From Bacteroidota bacterium (GTDB lineage Bacteria; Bacteroidota; Bacteroidia; Chitinophagales; Chitinophagaceae), in the NCBI GenBank assembly GCA_029558715.1, contig JAKQEA010000157.1, positions 1 to 64,000 of the forward strand: 64,000 nucleotides of DNA. Direction: 5' to 3'. Of the stretch, positions 29,835 to 38,408 are shown piece by piece. Within the stretch, counting starts at the first letter, position 1; every line of letters starts with the position of its first letter. The notes under the pieces were generated by a model, which had not been told where the DNA came from, searched no databases, and saw only the letters and a program-made list of their open reading frames with translations. The position numbers and the translations under genes are program-made.

Positions 29835-29867
29835 CAAAGATGAATTTATTTTTTTGATAGTGCCAAA
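29835..29867 (-). promoter_or_regulatory. Promoter of the small peptide transcript
   Basis: Minus strand: TTTG, 21 bases, then CATCTTTG (7 of 8 match to TAnnTTTG), 17 bases before the start codon. Fits the -33/-7 promoter type of Bacteroidota. Confidence 0.5.
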
Positions 29868-30000
29868 TTTTATGTAACTATTTTAAAATTTTTTTTCAAC
29901 CCGTTATTATCCTGGTCAGTTCCTGTGTTTGCAGGCCAATGCAAAAGCCGGTTGAATAATGAGAGATTTCTTCTTTGGACCTACTGTAAGAATCTCGGCG

Positions 30001-30217
30001 ATGCTCATGCTGGCGCTATGAGTATACAATTTCGATTCTGCAGCAGGTGTAGTTATTTCAACAACTTAAACGCAATTACATTTAAATACAAAGGAATCCT
30101 CTCACGAAGATCCCTTTGTACGATGTGTTATAAAGTGTGCAGGCTATTCTTTTCGTTAATACCTGTGTGCAATAGTAAACAGGAAACGTTTGGGTTCACT
30201 GGTAAGGCCGCCGGCTT
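30001..30217. repeat. 217-bp direct repeat, left copy
   Basis: Aligns without gaps to 32249-32465 with 7 differences (about 97 percent identity). It contains the 3' end and terminator hairpin (ACAAAGG..CCTTTGT) of the lipoprotein gene that is intact at the right copy. Beyond 30217 a rearranged, frameshifted piece of the same gene follows (about 30217-30240). Confidence 0.9.
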
Positions 30218-30249
30218 TTTCAGCGCATCTTTCAGGGCGGGCCAGGCTT

Positions 30250-30393
30250 ATGAATAATTTAGTATATTTAAATATTCTTTCAGTTTTTCTTTTCCAAAGC
30301 CTGGTTTCAACGGTTCAGATCATCAGGTATGATTATTCGTCTCCCTGCAAAGCTTACTGCCCTCCCTGTACATTGTGCAACAACCAAAACTGA
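30250..30393 (+). CDS. Small secreted Cys-rich peptide (47 residues)
   Basis: The start is placed at ATG 30250. A hydrophobic N-terminus (LNILSVFLFQSLVSTVQ) looks like a signal peptide and the tail SSPCKAYCPPCTLCNNQN has four Cys in 13 residues. It ends 6 bases before the start of the TonB-plug gene, so the two are probably co-transcribed. No family recognised. It could bind a metal or be disulfide-rich. Confidence 0.5.
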   Translation: MNNLVYLNILSVFLFQSLVSTVQIIRYDYSSPCKAYCPPCTLCNNQN

Positions 30394-30399
30394 AATAGT

Positions 30400-31980
30400 A
30401 TGAAAAAGAACTTATCATTTATCGTTTTTTTCCTGCTTACCTGCCTGGTCAGCCATCCCGGACTTTTTGGCCAGAAAGGACCCAACCCCGGAGAAGAACC
30501 TTCCCCGGCCAAAAAGAAATTATTTAAAGACCGCCTGGTGGATATACGCAGTGCCAGCCCGGTTACAACATTGGGAAAGGATGAGCTGGAACAATCGTAC
30601 AGGTTACCTTCCCGCAGTCTAGAACATATCGTCAGGCTGACACCGCAGCAGCAGGTGCTGAAAAGCACGGAGACCCATATCAGCATTCGCGGCCTGGGCA
30701 GCAGCCCGCAGACCTATAACAACAGTACCTTATATGGCCATAACCCCAACCCCTTTGCCGCCCATTCGCAAACTGTGATCACGGATATGAACCAGGTCCC
30801 CCTGTCTGCCATTGAGCAGGTGGAAGTGTTGAAAGGACCCACCGGTACCTTATATGGCCCGAACACCGTTTCCGGAGTGATGAATTTCATCACCCGTACT
30901 GACCTGAATGCCCGCTGGGAGGGCAACCGGTATAATCCTTATTACACGGGTATCAGCCAGGACCTGTCCGGTATTACGAATCCGTACCTGTCTGACTGGA
31001 AGAATACGGTCAATGGTTACCTGAATAGGGGGTCGTATACTGACACCAAACCTGACCTGACCTATGGAGTGAACGGCGAACTTCGGATCCAGCTGAACCC
31101 GGTCAATGATTACTGGGTGGAGACAAAGGAATTCTATGACTGTAATAAAATCCTGCGCCAGAAAACCAATTTTGAAGTGTACCCGGAGTATTACGGGGCG
31201 GAAGAAACGCAGTATTTTGACCTGCAGGGGCAGCTGGATTTTTCCAAGCTCAAACTGATTGACCAGGGCGGGTATTCTTTTGACCTGATGCAAAACGATT
31301 ATAACAAGGGTGTGCCAAACTTCGGGTACTTTATACCGGCCCCGAACCTTTCCTCGGAATTCCGGCAATATTATGATCCAGCGCAAAACCAGTTCCTGCC
31401 CAATGCCAGTCTTGGCGGCCCGCTGGTCAAAGACAAAATTTTCTGGAATTATAATTTCCAGCTTTCAAAAAGCTCCTGTCTTCCAGCCCCGAAAACACAA
31501 ACGAAAGATGATTACCCCCACCATGTGCTGACGGGGAGCATTTCTATCCGGCTCGAGGATTTCGGGAATGACAAGGAAACCTTTATCGGGGGTTCCGCTT
31601 CCTATACCTATTTCTTCCAGAACTGGATCGGCGCCACTGTGGACCTGTCGACTCATTGCAAAAAGATCAATGATGTGAAATACTCGGTGCTGAATGCCTA
31701 CGTAGGGCCCACGTTTGTGCCCTTTACCAACAGCCACGGGCTGGCGGATCCCTTTACGATTTCTGCGCATACACTTATCGGTTATAACCATGTGAAGCAG
31801 AAATACCAGGGCAACAGTTTCACTGACGGTAACCTCAGCCTGAAGCTGGGCCTGGCGCTGGACTGGAATTTCAAGGAGAAAATCGGGATCCGGTTCGGCG
31901 CGGATGATTATATGGTGCTTGGCGACGGGAATACCACGAATAACCTGGGATTTTCACTGGGAGCAAGGTTTTCGTTTTAG
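30400..31980 (+). CDS. Short TonB-plug outer-membrane protein
   Basis: Signal peptide (SFIVFFLLTCLVSHPGLFGQ), then a TonB-dependent receptor plug (about residues 50-170: SLEHIVRLTPQ, THISIRGLG, VPLSAIEQVEVLKGPTGTLYG, SGVMNFITR). The remainder has only about 350 residues, with SLGGPLVKDKIFWNYNF as in Oar-like receptors and a C-terminal strand ending ARFSF. Typical receptors are 700-1000 residues, and no carboxypeptidase-like N-domain is present. It may be a mosaic or reduced receptor. It sits with a Cys-rich peptide gene between 217-bp direct repeats. Confidence 0.75.
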   Translation: MKKNLSFIVFFLLTCLVSHPGLFGQKGPNPGEEPSPAKKKLFKDRLVDIRSASPVTTLGKDELEQSYRLPSRSLEHIVRLTPQQQVLKSTETHISIRGLGSSPQTYNNSTLYGHNPNPFAAHSQTVITDMNQVPLSAIEQVEVLKGPTGTLYGPNTVSGVMNFITRTDLNARWEGNRYNPYYTGISQDLSGITNPYLSDWKNTVNGYLNRGSYTDTKPDLTYGVNGELRIQLNPVNDYWVETKEFYDCNKILRQKTNFEVYPEYYGAEETQYFDLQGQLDFSKLKLIDQGGYSFDLMQNDYNKGVPNFGYFIPAPNLSSEFRQYYDPAQNQFLPNASLGGPLVKDKIFWNYNFQLSKSSCLPAPKTQTKDDYPHHVLTGSISIRLEDFGNDKETFIGGSASYTYFFQNWIGATVDLSTHCKKINDVKYSVLNAYVGPTFVPFTNSHGLADPFTISAHTLIGYNHVKQKYQGNSFTDGNLSLKLGLALDWNFKEKIGIRFGADDYMVLGDGNTTNNLGFSLGARFSF

Positions 31981-32248
31981 GAGGGGTTCGGTGTCGGTAG
32001 GCTGTTCATTGTGCCTTTCCTGGTGCAGGCAGGCTTGTTCCTTGCATCCTACTTGCTTGTCATTAGCTTTAGGGGAAGGCTGGCTCAGTGAGAAGATGGC
32101 CTTTTTCGCCCTTGTTGGTCTTCCAAAATCATTGAGCGGCATTCGTTATGTCTTATGTGCTGAGCCTGTGTCCGGCAGAAAGACCAACAAATGAATGAAG
32201 GGTTACACTCTCCTTCCTTACCAAGTTTCCTGCAGGGGACTTATCCTA

Positions 32249-32465
32249 ATGCTCATACTGGTGTTATGAGTTTACAATTTCGATCCTGCAGCAGGTGTAG
32301 TTATTTCAACAACTTAAACGCAATTACATTTAAATACAAAGGAATCCTCTCACGAAGATCCCTTTGTTCGATGTGTTATAAAGTGTGCAGGCTATTCTTT
32401 TCGTTAATACCTGTGTGCAATTGTAAACAGGAAACGTTTGGGTTCACTGGTAAGGCCGCCGGCTT
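32249..32465. repeat. 217-bp direct repeat, right copy
   Basis: Partner of 30001-30217. This copy is in its original context: it covers the last 62 bases of the lipoprotein gene ending at 32404 and its downstream terminator hairpin. Confidence 0.9.
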
Positions 32466-33135
32466 CTCTTCTTTTTTTCAGTGCATCCGATTTGTAGTAA
32501 GCAAATGCTTTGGCAGTGTCTGTAAGCGCTGTTACCAGGGCCACTTTTTTATTATCATCAGCATCATGACCTACATTTCTTACTGCAAGGCCATTATCTA
32601 TCCGCTCCTGTTTGCCGTCATCAAAATTTTTGATCCAGGCATCCCAGTCTTTTACTGTAAAAGTGTTTAGTGAACGGGGAGCTGCACCTATATTGGCAGT
32701 ATCCTGCCAGGTGGTGTTGATAAAGTGAATGGTGGGCGGCCCTGTTACGCCTGCTTTTTTCATTGCATCCTTCAGGGCGGGGCTTTGTGCAAAAGCTTTG
32801 GCCTTTGCCAGGTCTTCTGCTTTCATGGCTACCAGTACCATATTGGTATCTGTTACCCCGCGGCCGATAACATAGCTGTGCAGGCCGTTGGCAGTACGGA
32901 CGGAGTCATGTGCATCATAAGAAGGTTTCCATTTGGCAAAATCGGCCACTTTGTGTGTTACTACCACCATAAGCTGTGGGGTGGTAACAATAGTATTCAT
33001 CGGTACAGTGGCGGTTGTTACCGTGCCGGTGCTGTCATCGCCGGTTTTCTTTTCATCGCTGCCACCACCACAGGAACTTAAAAAAAATACCGTTGCGGCA
33101 GAAAGCAACATGCTGCTGAATCTGATCTGCTTCAT
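32404..33135 (-). CDS. Lipoprotein with two dimeric alpha/beta-barrel-like repeats
   Basis: Lipoprotein signal ending in the lipobox LSSC at the Cys before GGGSDEKK, then a Thr-rich linker. Two similar domains follow: MVVVTHKVADFAKWKPSYDAH (about 55-135) and NTFTVKDWDAWIKNFDDGKQ (about 150-235), each followed by a VIG..D..V/NVG.D..K segment and a helix with SPALKDAMKKAG or SDALKKRREAGG. The pattern resembles antibiotic-monooxygenase or EthD-type ferredoxin-like folds. Function unknown. Its 3' end is duplicated at 30001-30217. Confidence 0.7.
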   Translation of the reverse strand: MKQIRFSSMLLSAATVFFLSSCGGGSDEKKTGDDSTGTVTTATVPMNTIVTTPQLMVVVTHKVADFAKWKPSYDAHDSVRTANGLHSYVIGRGVTDTNMVLVAMKAEDLAKAKAFAQSPALKDAMKKAGVTGPPTIHFINTTWQDTANIGAAPRSLNTFTVKDWDAWIKNFDDGKQERIDNGLAVRNVGHDADDNKKVALVTALTDTAKAFAYYKSDALKKRREAGGLTSEPKRFLFTIAHRY

Positions 33136-33412
33136 TTTTTTTGATTTTTAAGAATGAATAATAAAGTTGAAGGGCAGGAGCTGCCTTGCACGGGGTAAGA
33201 GGACAATAAATGTAAACAGATAATTTTTGCTGCTGCAAATTTTTTTTGCAGGTTTGGCCTGTTCGCAACATAGCACTACCGTGAAATGGATGTCCGGAGA
33301 AAAAAATGAATGGCAATGAATCAGGGCATATAGGCTTCCTTTTACTGAATGCATGGTGGTTTAAACTAACTTTAGAAGTAATAATTATTGTAGTTATCCA
33401 AAGTCACCAGTT

Positions 33413-34297
33413 ATGAAACGATTCCTGCTGCTGCTCAATTGCCTGTTTACAATGCTTGTTAGCACTGCCCAGCAAAACAATGAACAACAAAAAATTCCCC
33501 TGCTCTTCCGCCTCGATGATATCGGCATGTGCCACTCGGTAAATATGGCGGCAGAAGAAGTATTGAAAACAAGTATGCCGGTGTCTATGTCCGTGATGGT
33601 GCCCTGCCCCTGGTTTACCGAGGCGGTGCAGGTATTGAAAAAATACCCGCATGTATCGGTGGGTATACATCTTACATTGAATGCAGAATGGAAGAACTAT
33701 CGCTGGGGTCCTGTAGCGGGAGTAAGTGCCGTGCCTTCACTGGTGGATTCATTGGGTCATTTCTTTCCTTCCCGCAGTTTGCTCTTTGGCAATAATCCAA
33801 AGCTCAGTGAAATAGAAACCGAACTAAGGGCACAGATCGATAAAGCATTAAAAGCCGGACTGAAGCTTGATTATCTCGATTACCATATGGGTGCAGCCAT
33901 GCAGACATTGGAGACAAGGGCGATTGTAGAAAAACTGGCGGCGGAATATAAACTCTCCATCTCCCGCTACTATGATGAAGTGGATGTAGAAGGAGGCTAT
34001 GCTGCGCCGGTAGCAAACAAGCTTGATACCTTAACCGCTAAAGTAAAAGCCCTGCAGCCGGGCGGCACCAAACTATTTGTGGTGCATATCGGGCTTGACA
34101 CCCCTGAGATGAGTGCTATGGAAGACCTGAATCCCTTTGGTCCGAAAGACATGAGCAAACACCGGCAGTCTGAACTGCGGGCTTTATTATCTCCTTCTTT
34201 TCAGCAACTGATCCATGATCCGAAGTTCAGGATCGTTACATACGGTCTGCTCAATAAAGAAAAAGGATTGCAAAGCATGAAGAGACCGGGGAGATAG
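33413..34297 (+). CDS. ChbG/HpnK (YdjC-like) carbohydrate deacetylase, exported
   Basis: Signal peptide (FLLLLNCLFTMLVSTAQQ) followed by the YdjC fold: FRLDDIGMCHSVN holds the paired metal-binding Asp residues, VGIHLTLNAEW the metal-binding His, and LDYHMGAAM a further catalytic His. Such enzymes remove acetyl groups from N-acetylated oligosaccharides. 294 residues. The substrate here is unknown. Single gene, with a TAACTTTA promoter-like element about 45 bases upstream. Confidence 0.85.
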   Translation: MKRFLLLLNCLFTMLVSTAQQNNEQQKIPLLFRLDDIGMCHSVNMAAEEVLKTSMPVSMSVMVPCPWFTEAVQVLKKYPHVSVGIHLTLNAEWKNYRWGPVAGVSAVPSLVDSLGHFFPSRSLLFGNNPKLSEIETELRAQIDKALKAGLKLDYLDYHMGAAMQTLETRAIVEKLAAEYKLSISRYYDEVDVEGGYAAPVANKLDTLTAKVKALQPGGTKLFVVHIGLDTPEMSAMEDLNPFGPKDMSKHRQSELRALLSPSFQQLIHDPKFRIVTYGLLNKEKGLQSMKRPGR

Positions 34298-34360
34298 AAT
34301 AATACAACCTGTATGATTGATACTATTACTGCATAAGCAATCTTTATTGACTTTCACATT

Positions 34361-34741
34361 ATGTGGCACCAGTTCCTCAATATCTTCTTCTTTGTTTTTC
34401 ATACGGCATTTACACTGTTCAATATAGTGGGCTGGGCTTTTCCCAAAACAAGAAAGCTGCACCTGGCAACTATATTGCTTACTGCTTTTTCCTGGTTTGT
34501 ACTGGGTATCTGGTATGGCTGGGGCTATTGTGCCTGCACCGACTGGCACTGGGAAGCGAGGGAAGCATTGGGTTATCATGACCGGTCCAATTCTTATATT
34601 CATTTTCTCCTGCTAAAACTTACAGGTAAAGATTTTAATAAACAACTGGTTGATACAGTCACTCTCAGTATCTTCCTGCTTACAGCTGTACTGAGTGTGT
34701 GGCTGAATATCAGTGACTGGAAGAAAAAGAACAAAGATTGA
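34361..34741 (+). CDS. DUF2784 family membrane protein
   Basis: 126 residues with four hydrophobic segments and the family features FHTAFTLFNIVGWAFPKTRKLH, split here, and WYGWGYCACTDWHWEAREALG. Known only as a conserved integral membrane protein with conserved Trp, His and Cys residues in the loops. Function unknown. It follows the deacetylase gene by 63 bases. Confidence 0.8.
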   Translation: MWHQFLNIFFFVFHTAFTLFNIVGWAFPKTRKLHLATILLTAFSWFVLGIWYGWGYCACTDWHWEAREALGYHDRSNSYIHFLLLKLTGKDFNKQLVDTVTLSIFLLTAVLSVWLNISDWKKKNKD

Positions 34742-34925
34742 AGACCCGCTGCATAAGTATTGATGGCCACCCGGCGGAAAAAAATCTTTTTCCTTTCTGA
34801 TAATAAATGTAACTTTCTCACACTAACAAAGGCTTTACCCCAGAAAGGCATCCCGGCTGATTGCTTCCACTTCCCTTGTAAACACTGACAGTCATTATTT
34901 TCTTTTCACCATAACAAATTTGTAC

Positions 34926-35390
34926 ATGGTAAGAAAGATGCTTTTGTTGTTTTGTCTCATCACGGTGATATCGTTATCAGCCCTGTCACAAACGGTGGTC
35001 TTTATCAATGCGGGTTCCCGTGCTGCCTGGGGTAATCAGCAACAACTGCTTATTGATGCAGGTGGCAATGCCCGTTATTATCTCCGGGAAGTAAACGGAC
35101 CGGTGAAGGATTCAATAATTTTTATATTGTCTGCCACGCAATTACAGTCCTTTTTTGAAAAGGCAGAAACTTCAGGCTTCTTTACCCTGAATACTTCTTA
35201 CGATGGCGGAGCTGTTGATGGGGCAGGTATTTATATTTCGCTGAACAATTCGGGTCGTAAGCATAGTGTAAGCCTCGTTAATACAGATGTGCCGGCCATT
35301 AATGAACTGATCAGGTGGCTGAATAGTTTATTGGAGCCGCAGAAGATAGTGATCAACTATGGCCAGTTTGTACAAAGCAAGCGCCGATGA
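34926..35390 (+). CDS. Secreted protein of unknown function
   Basis: The start is taken as ATG 34926. Signal peptide (LLLFCLITVISLSALSQ), then about 135 residues with alternating strands (VVFINAGSRAAWG, QLLIDAGGNARYYLREV) and a helix near the end (NELIRWLNSLLEPQ). No family recognised. The stop overlaps the next start (ATGA), so the pair is translationally coupled with a metalloprotease-barrel protein. Confidence 0.6.
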   Translation: MVRKMLLLFCLITVISLSALSQTVVFINAGSRAAWGNQQQLLIDAGGNARYYLREVNGPVKDSIIFILSATQLQSFFEKAETSGFFTLNTSYDGGAVDGAGIYISLNNSGRKHSVSLVNTDVPAINELIRWLNSLLEPQKIVINYGQFVQSKRR

Positions 35391-36607
35391 AGAGTGCCAG
35401 TCTTATATTATTTATTCTTTTTGTCAACTGGCTGCAAAGTTGTGGTCCTTCCCGTCGTTTTGGTACTACCATTGAAAGGGATGAAAATAATCCCTGCCAG
35501 ATCAATATCATTATCCAGGTAGCCCTGGAAGGAACAGATGCGGATGTGCAGGCGGTGAAAAATGACCTGGAAGCATGTTACAGTAAGCAATGCTTTATTC
35601 CCTGCGATAAAGACAGTACTAAAGGATGTATGACTAAAACCACTATCGTGGTAAAAAAATATGGTGAATTAAAAGAAGAAGAAAGAGATGCATATCACTA
35701 TGTATATATGGTAGATAATGACGGCCTGCCTTCCAATGCCTATATCGGAACACCCAATGCAGGAGCTTCCAGCGGAACCTGGCGGCGCAATGCTGCTCCC
35801 CGTGTCTATTGTCACGAAGTGCTGCATTTCTGCGGACTGGAAGACAAGTATTGTTCACGCATCTATGATCCGGTAAAAGATTCAGTGATCATTGAGTTAA
35901 CATGTAACCCGCCACCGGAACCCAATGGAGGAAATTGCTGTACCCCATCTGCAACCGACACCCGTTGTTCCACTCCCTGCGATGGTCATGATCATAACCT
36001 GATGGCCACTGTTGGTGCGGATCTTTCCTGCCAGAACATTTTAGATATTGTGAGGAAGGCCGGACTGGATAATTGTCCGTTGGAATGCTGCGCATCGGGA
36101 AAAACATTTACCAAACCACCACCTGAGATTCATGTTACTCCCGGTTATTTGCATTTTGGTGACAAGAACACTTCTTTCGGGGCTTATGGGGGTAGTACAG
36201 GGATATCCATAAAAATCAAATCCTCCTGGGGAGTTGGTATTGACGCCGGGTATTATATGCATACGGAAAAGGATAATACATACAAAGAAACATCCGGTAT
36301 ACTGACCATAACAGGTGGAGTAAAGTATACAGGAAATAGCCCTGCACCTTCTAAGTTGATCATTTCGGGACATGCCATGGCGGGGATAGCCAGCTATTCA
36401 CAAAAAGTAACGGTTGGCAATAACAGTAATAAGAACACGGTAACATCGGCACATCTTAATATCGGTGCTGCACTTGATTTGAAGCTGAACCGTTTCTGGA
36501 ATATCCGTCTGCTGCAATTGAGCTATGCTCCCACATTTTTTTATGAAAGCACTCAGCATAACTTCAAAGCAAATGCAGGCATAGTCTATAAACTGCAGAA
36601 AAGATAA
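35387..36607 (+). CDS. Predicted lipoprotein: zinc metalloprotease-like domain fused to an outer-membrane barrel
   Basis: A lipobox-like WLQSC ends a signal peptide. Residues about 25-240 contain VYCHEVLHFCGLEDKY, an HExxH zinc-binding helix followed by G-L-E-D as in metzincin-like proteases, plus many Cys (CNPPPEPNGGNCC, CSTPCDGHDHN) that probably form disulfides. From about 245 on, alternating strands (ISIKIKSSWGVGIDAGYYMH, LNIGAALDLKLNRFWNIRLL, KANAGIVYKL) end in an aromatic-poor barrel terminus. This is an unusual fusion. Catalysis is inferred from the motif only. Confidence 0.65.
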   Translation: MKSASLILFILFVNWLQSCGPSRRFGTTIERDENNPCQINIIIQVALEGTDADVQAVKNDLEACYSKQCFIPCDKDSTKGCMTKTTIVVKKYGELKEEERDAYHYVYMVDNDGLPSNAYIGTPNAGASSGTWRRNAAPRVYCHEVLHFCGLEDKYCSRIYDPVKDSVIIELTCNPPPEPNGGNCCTPSATDTRCSTPCDGHDHNLMATVGADLSCQNILDIVRKAGLDNCPLECCASGKTFTKPPPEIHVTPGYLHFGDKNTSFGAYGGSTGISIKIKSSWGVGIDAGYYMHTEKDNTYKETSGILTITGGVKYTGNSPAPSKLIISGHAMAGIASYSQKVTVGNNSNKNTVTSAHLNIGAALDLKLNRFWNIRLLQLSYAPTFFYESTQHNFKANAGIVYKLQKR

Positions 36608-36616
36608 TAACAGAAT

Positions 36617-37360
36617 TTAATCACCTCCTCCACCGCAGCCACCACTGCAGCCGCCACCATCACCGCCCGCATCAGATCCTCCATCGCTGCTGTCGCCCCA
36701 GCTGCTGCTGCTTCCGCCGCCGCCAAAATCACCCTCACCAAATCCGCTAAACTCAGGATAGGCTGCTGCCGGCTCTGATTCAAAATGGGAATGCAATGGT
36801 GTAGTATCAATAAGCGTACTGCTGCCACCATCACTGCCATTGTCATTCCGTTTTTTCCTGGCTGACTGGCACCCGTTGCGTCTTACCTGTTCTTTGTCAA
36901 ATTTTGTATCACCCCAGATATCAACCGGTGGTTCAAGACCGAACTCGGCCTGGTACAGTTCAATAGTGTCTAAATATTGTGCGCTGAAGCGTCCGGTCTG
37001 CTCTTCTGCCGGCACCAGTTCGGGATAATGATCAAAAGGCTGTTCAATAACTTCGTTACAAAAATCACGGTACGCTTTGCTGAAAAGTAAATGTTCATGC
37101 CATACCACATCGATTATTTTAGAAGGTGTTACAAGGAAATCACTTACCAGCCCGAGATAAATGAATTTTTTATACTCATTCAATGCTCTCAATGCAAAAT
37201 GTGTTTTCCATCCATGCTTGCGGGCAATCTTCCCGGCAAAAGCCCTCAAAGAAGGATCAGCTTTGCCAAACCGGGATGTTATATGATCCCACAGGCCGGG
37301 ACTAACGATATGATCAAAATGGTAGTTTTTTAATTTTAACCACAGCTCTTTTTTATCCAT
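36617..37360 (-). CDS. Glycine-rich-domain (DUF1399/GRDP-like) protein with a Gly/Cys tail
   Basis: The first 150 residues carry LALRALNEYKKFIYLG, IIDVVWHEHLLFSKAYRDFC and FDHYPELVPAEE, typical of the GRDP/DUF1399 helical domain. The last 60 residues are low complexity: Gly, Ser and Asp, ending CSGGCGGGGD. Similar Gly/Cys tails occur in bacterial secreted or membrane-anchored proteins, but no signal is visible here. It converges with the metalloprotease gene (9-base gap). Function unknown. Confidence 0.6.
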   Translation of the reverse strand: MDKKELWLKLKNYHFDHIVSPGLWDHITSRFGKADPSLRAFAGKIARKHGWKTHFALRALNEYKKFIYLGLVSDFLVTPSKIIDVVWHEHLLFSKAYRDFCNEVIEQPFDHYPELVPAEEQTGRFSAQYLDTIELYQAEFGLEPPVDIWGDTKFDKEQVRRNGCQSARKKRNDNGSDGGSSTLIDTTPLHSHFESEPAAAYPEFSGFGEGDFGGGGSSSSWGDSSDGGSDAGGDGGGCSGGCGGGGD

Positions 37361-37623
37361 AATTTGTATTTGTCTTTAAAATTAACAAGGGGCTGCCAGA
37401 TTCATTTTGTTTCCGCCATTAAATAAATTTAAATTAAGCAGTTATTTACCGGTGGTTTTGTTTAATTGTATTCCGGCTGAGTATAGCAGATTAAGTAAGC
37501 ACAATACAGTGGCATACCTGTTCCTGGTTCAGTAATTTCCAGTACCAAATAAATGGTATTGCATCCGCCGCGCCAATAAGCTATTTTTAATTGATTATTT
37601 ATTGTCCTGTAAAATTCACGGCT

Positions 37624-38292
37624 ATGCATCCTGAACAAAGTCCTGCGGATAAAAAAAAGAGTGAAAATTCCAATGACCAGATCATTTCATACTATACCCT
37701 GCGTATACTGATCGGTGCTACCGGTGTATTGCTCCCCATCCTGGTTTTCTTTGGGAAATACATTTCACAGGGTTCAGGAGTGCTGGAATTTTCTATCAGC
37801 GACTATTATGATAATGGTACTGCCGGTGATATACTGGTGGGAGTGCTGTTTGTCCTTGGCTTTTTTCTTTTGTCGTATAAAGGTCCGGAGCCTATTGATA
37901 ACCGGGCGGCTGATGTGGGCTGCGTGGCGGCATTGGGAGTGGCCCTGTTCCCTACTACTTATTGCCCTTCCTGCTGGGTGCATTACCTGCATTTTGTTTT
38001 TGCCCTGTTACTTTTTTCTGTCTTTATCTTCTTCTCTATTTATTTATTCAGAAAAACAAACCCGGCCAAAGCAATGACACCGGAAAAAAAGGATCGTAAT
38101 AAAGTTTATCTTATCTGTGGCATCATCATGATCCTCTGTATTGGGGCGATTGCTTTCAGCCTGCTGGTGCTGGAACCATACGTCAGCTCAAAATATAAAC
38201 TGGTATTCTGGTTTGAGTCGCTGGCCCTGGTTTCTTTTGGCGTTTCGTGGATCACCAAATCAGAATCTTTTTACCTGAAAGACAAAGAATAA
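37624..38292 (+). CDS. Integral membrane protein (DUF998-like)
   Basis: The start is chosen at ATG 37624 (MHPEQSPADKKK). Six to seven hydrophobic segments follow a polar N-terminus; FSISDYYDNGTAGDILVG between the first two helices resembles the extracellular loop of DUF998-like proteins. The sequence LFPTTYCPSCWVHYLHF contains a CPSC motif. No enzymatic role can be assigned. It may be monocistronic. Confidence 0.6.
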   Translation: MHPEQSPADKKKSENSNDQIISYYTLRILIGATGVLLPILVFFGKYISQGSGVLEFSISDYYDNGTAGDILVGVLFVLGFFLLSYKGPEPIDNRAADVGCVAALGVALFPTTYCPSCWVHYLHFVFALLLFSVFIFFSIYLFRKTNPAKAMTPEKKDRNKVYLICGIIMILCIGAIAFSLLVLEPYVSSKYKLVFWFESLALVSFGVSWITKSESFYLKDKE

Positions 38293-38408
38293 CTGGTAGA
38301 AAATGGTCATGGCTAACCGGCTACCCTAATCAGGGGAAGCGGTGAGTAAGCTCATAAAAAACGGCAGTGCCGGATAGTATCTTAGCTGTTGAAAGGAGGA
38401 AGTGTGTG

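Noticed and set aside
29925-30257. Plus-strand ORF of 110 codons across the left direct repeat, and the similar one at 32191-32670
   Set aside because: Both are antisense to the duplicated lipoprotein 3' end and its terminator, and the pair exists only because the DNA is repeated.
30001-32465. Direct repeats as ends of an insertion sequence or composite transposon
   Set aside because: No inverted repeats, transposase or target duplication seen; the repeat is part of a normal gene end.
36617-36846. Alanine/valine-rich ORF of 86 codons opposite the Gly-rich tail
   Set aside because: Arises from the low-complexity Gly/Ser codons of the GRDP-like gene in another frame.
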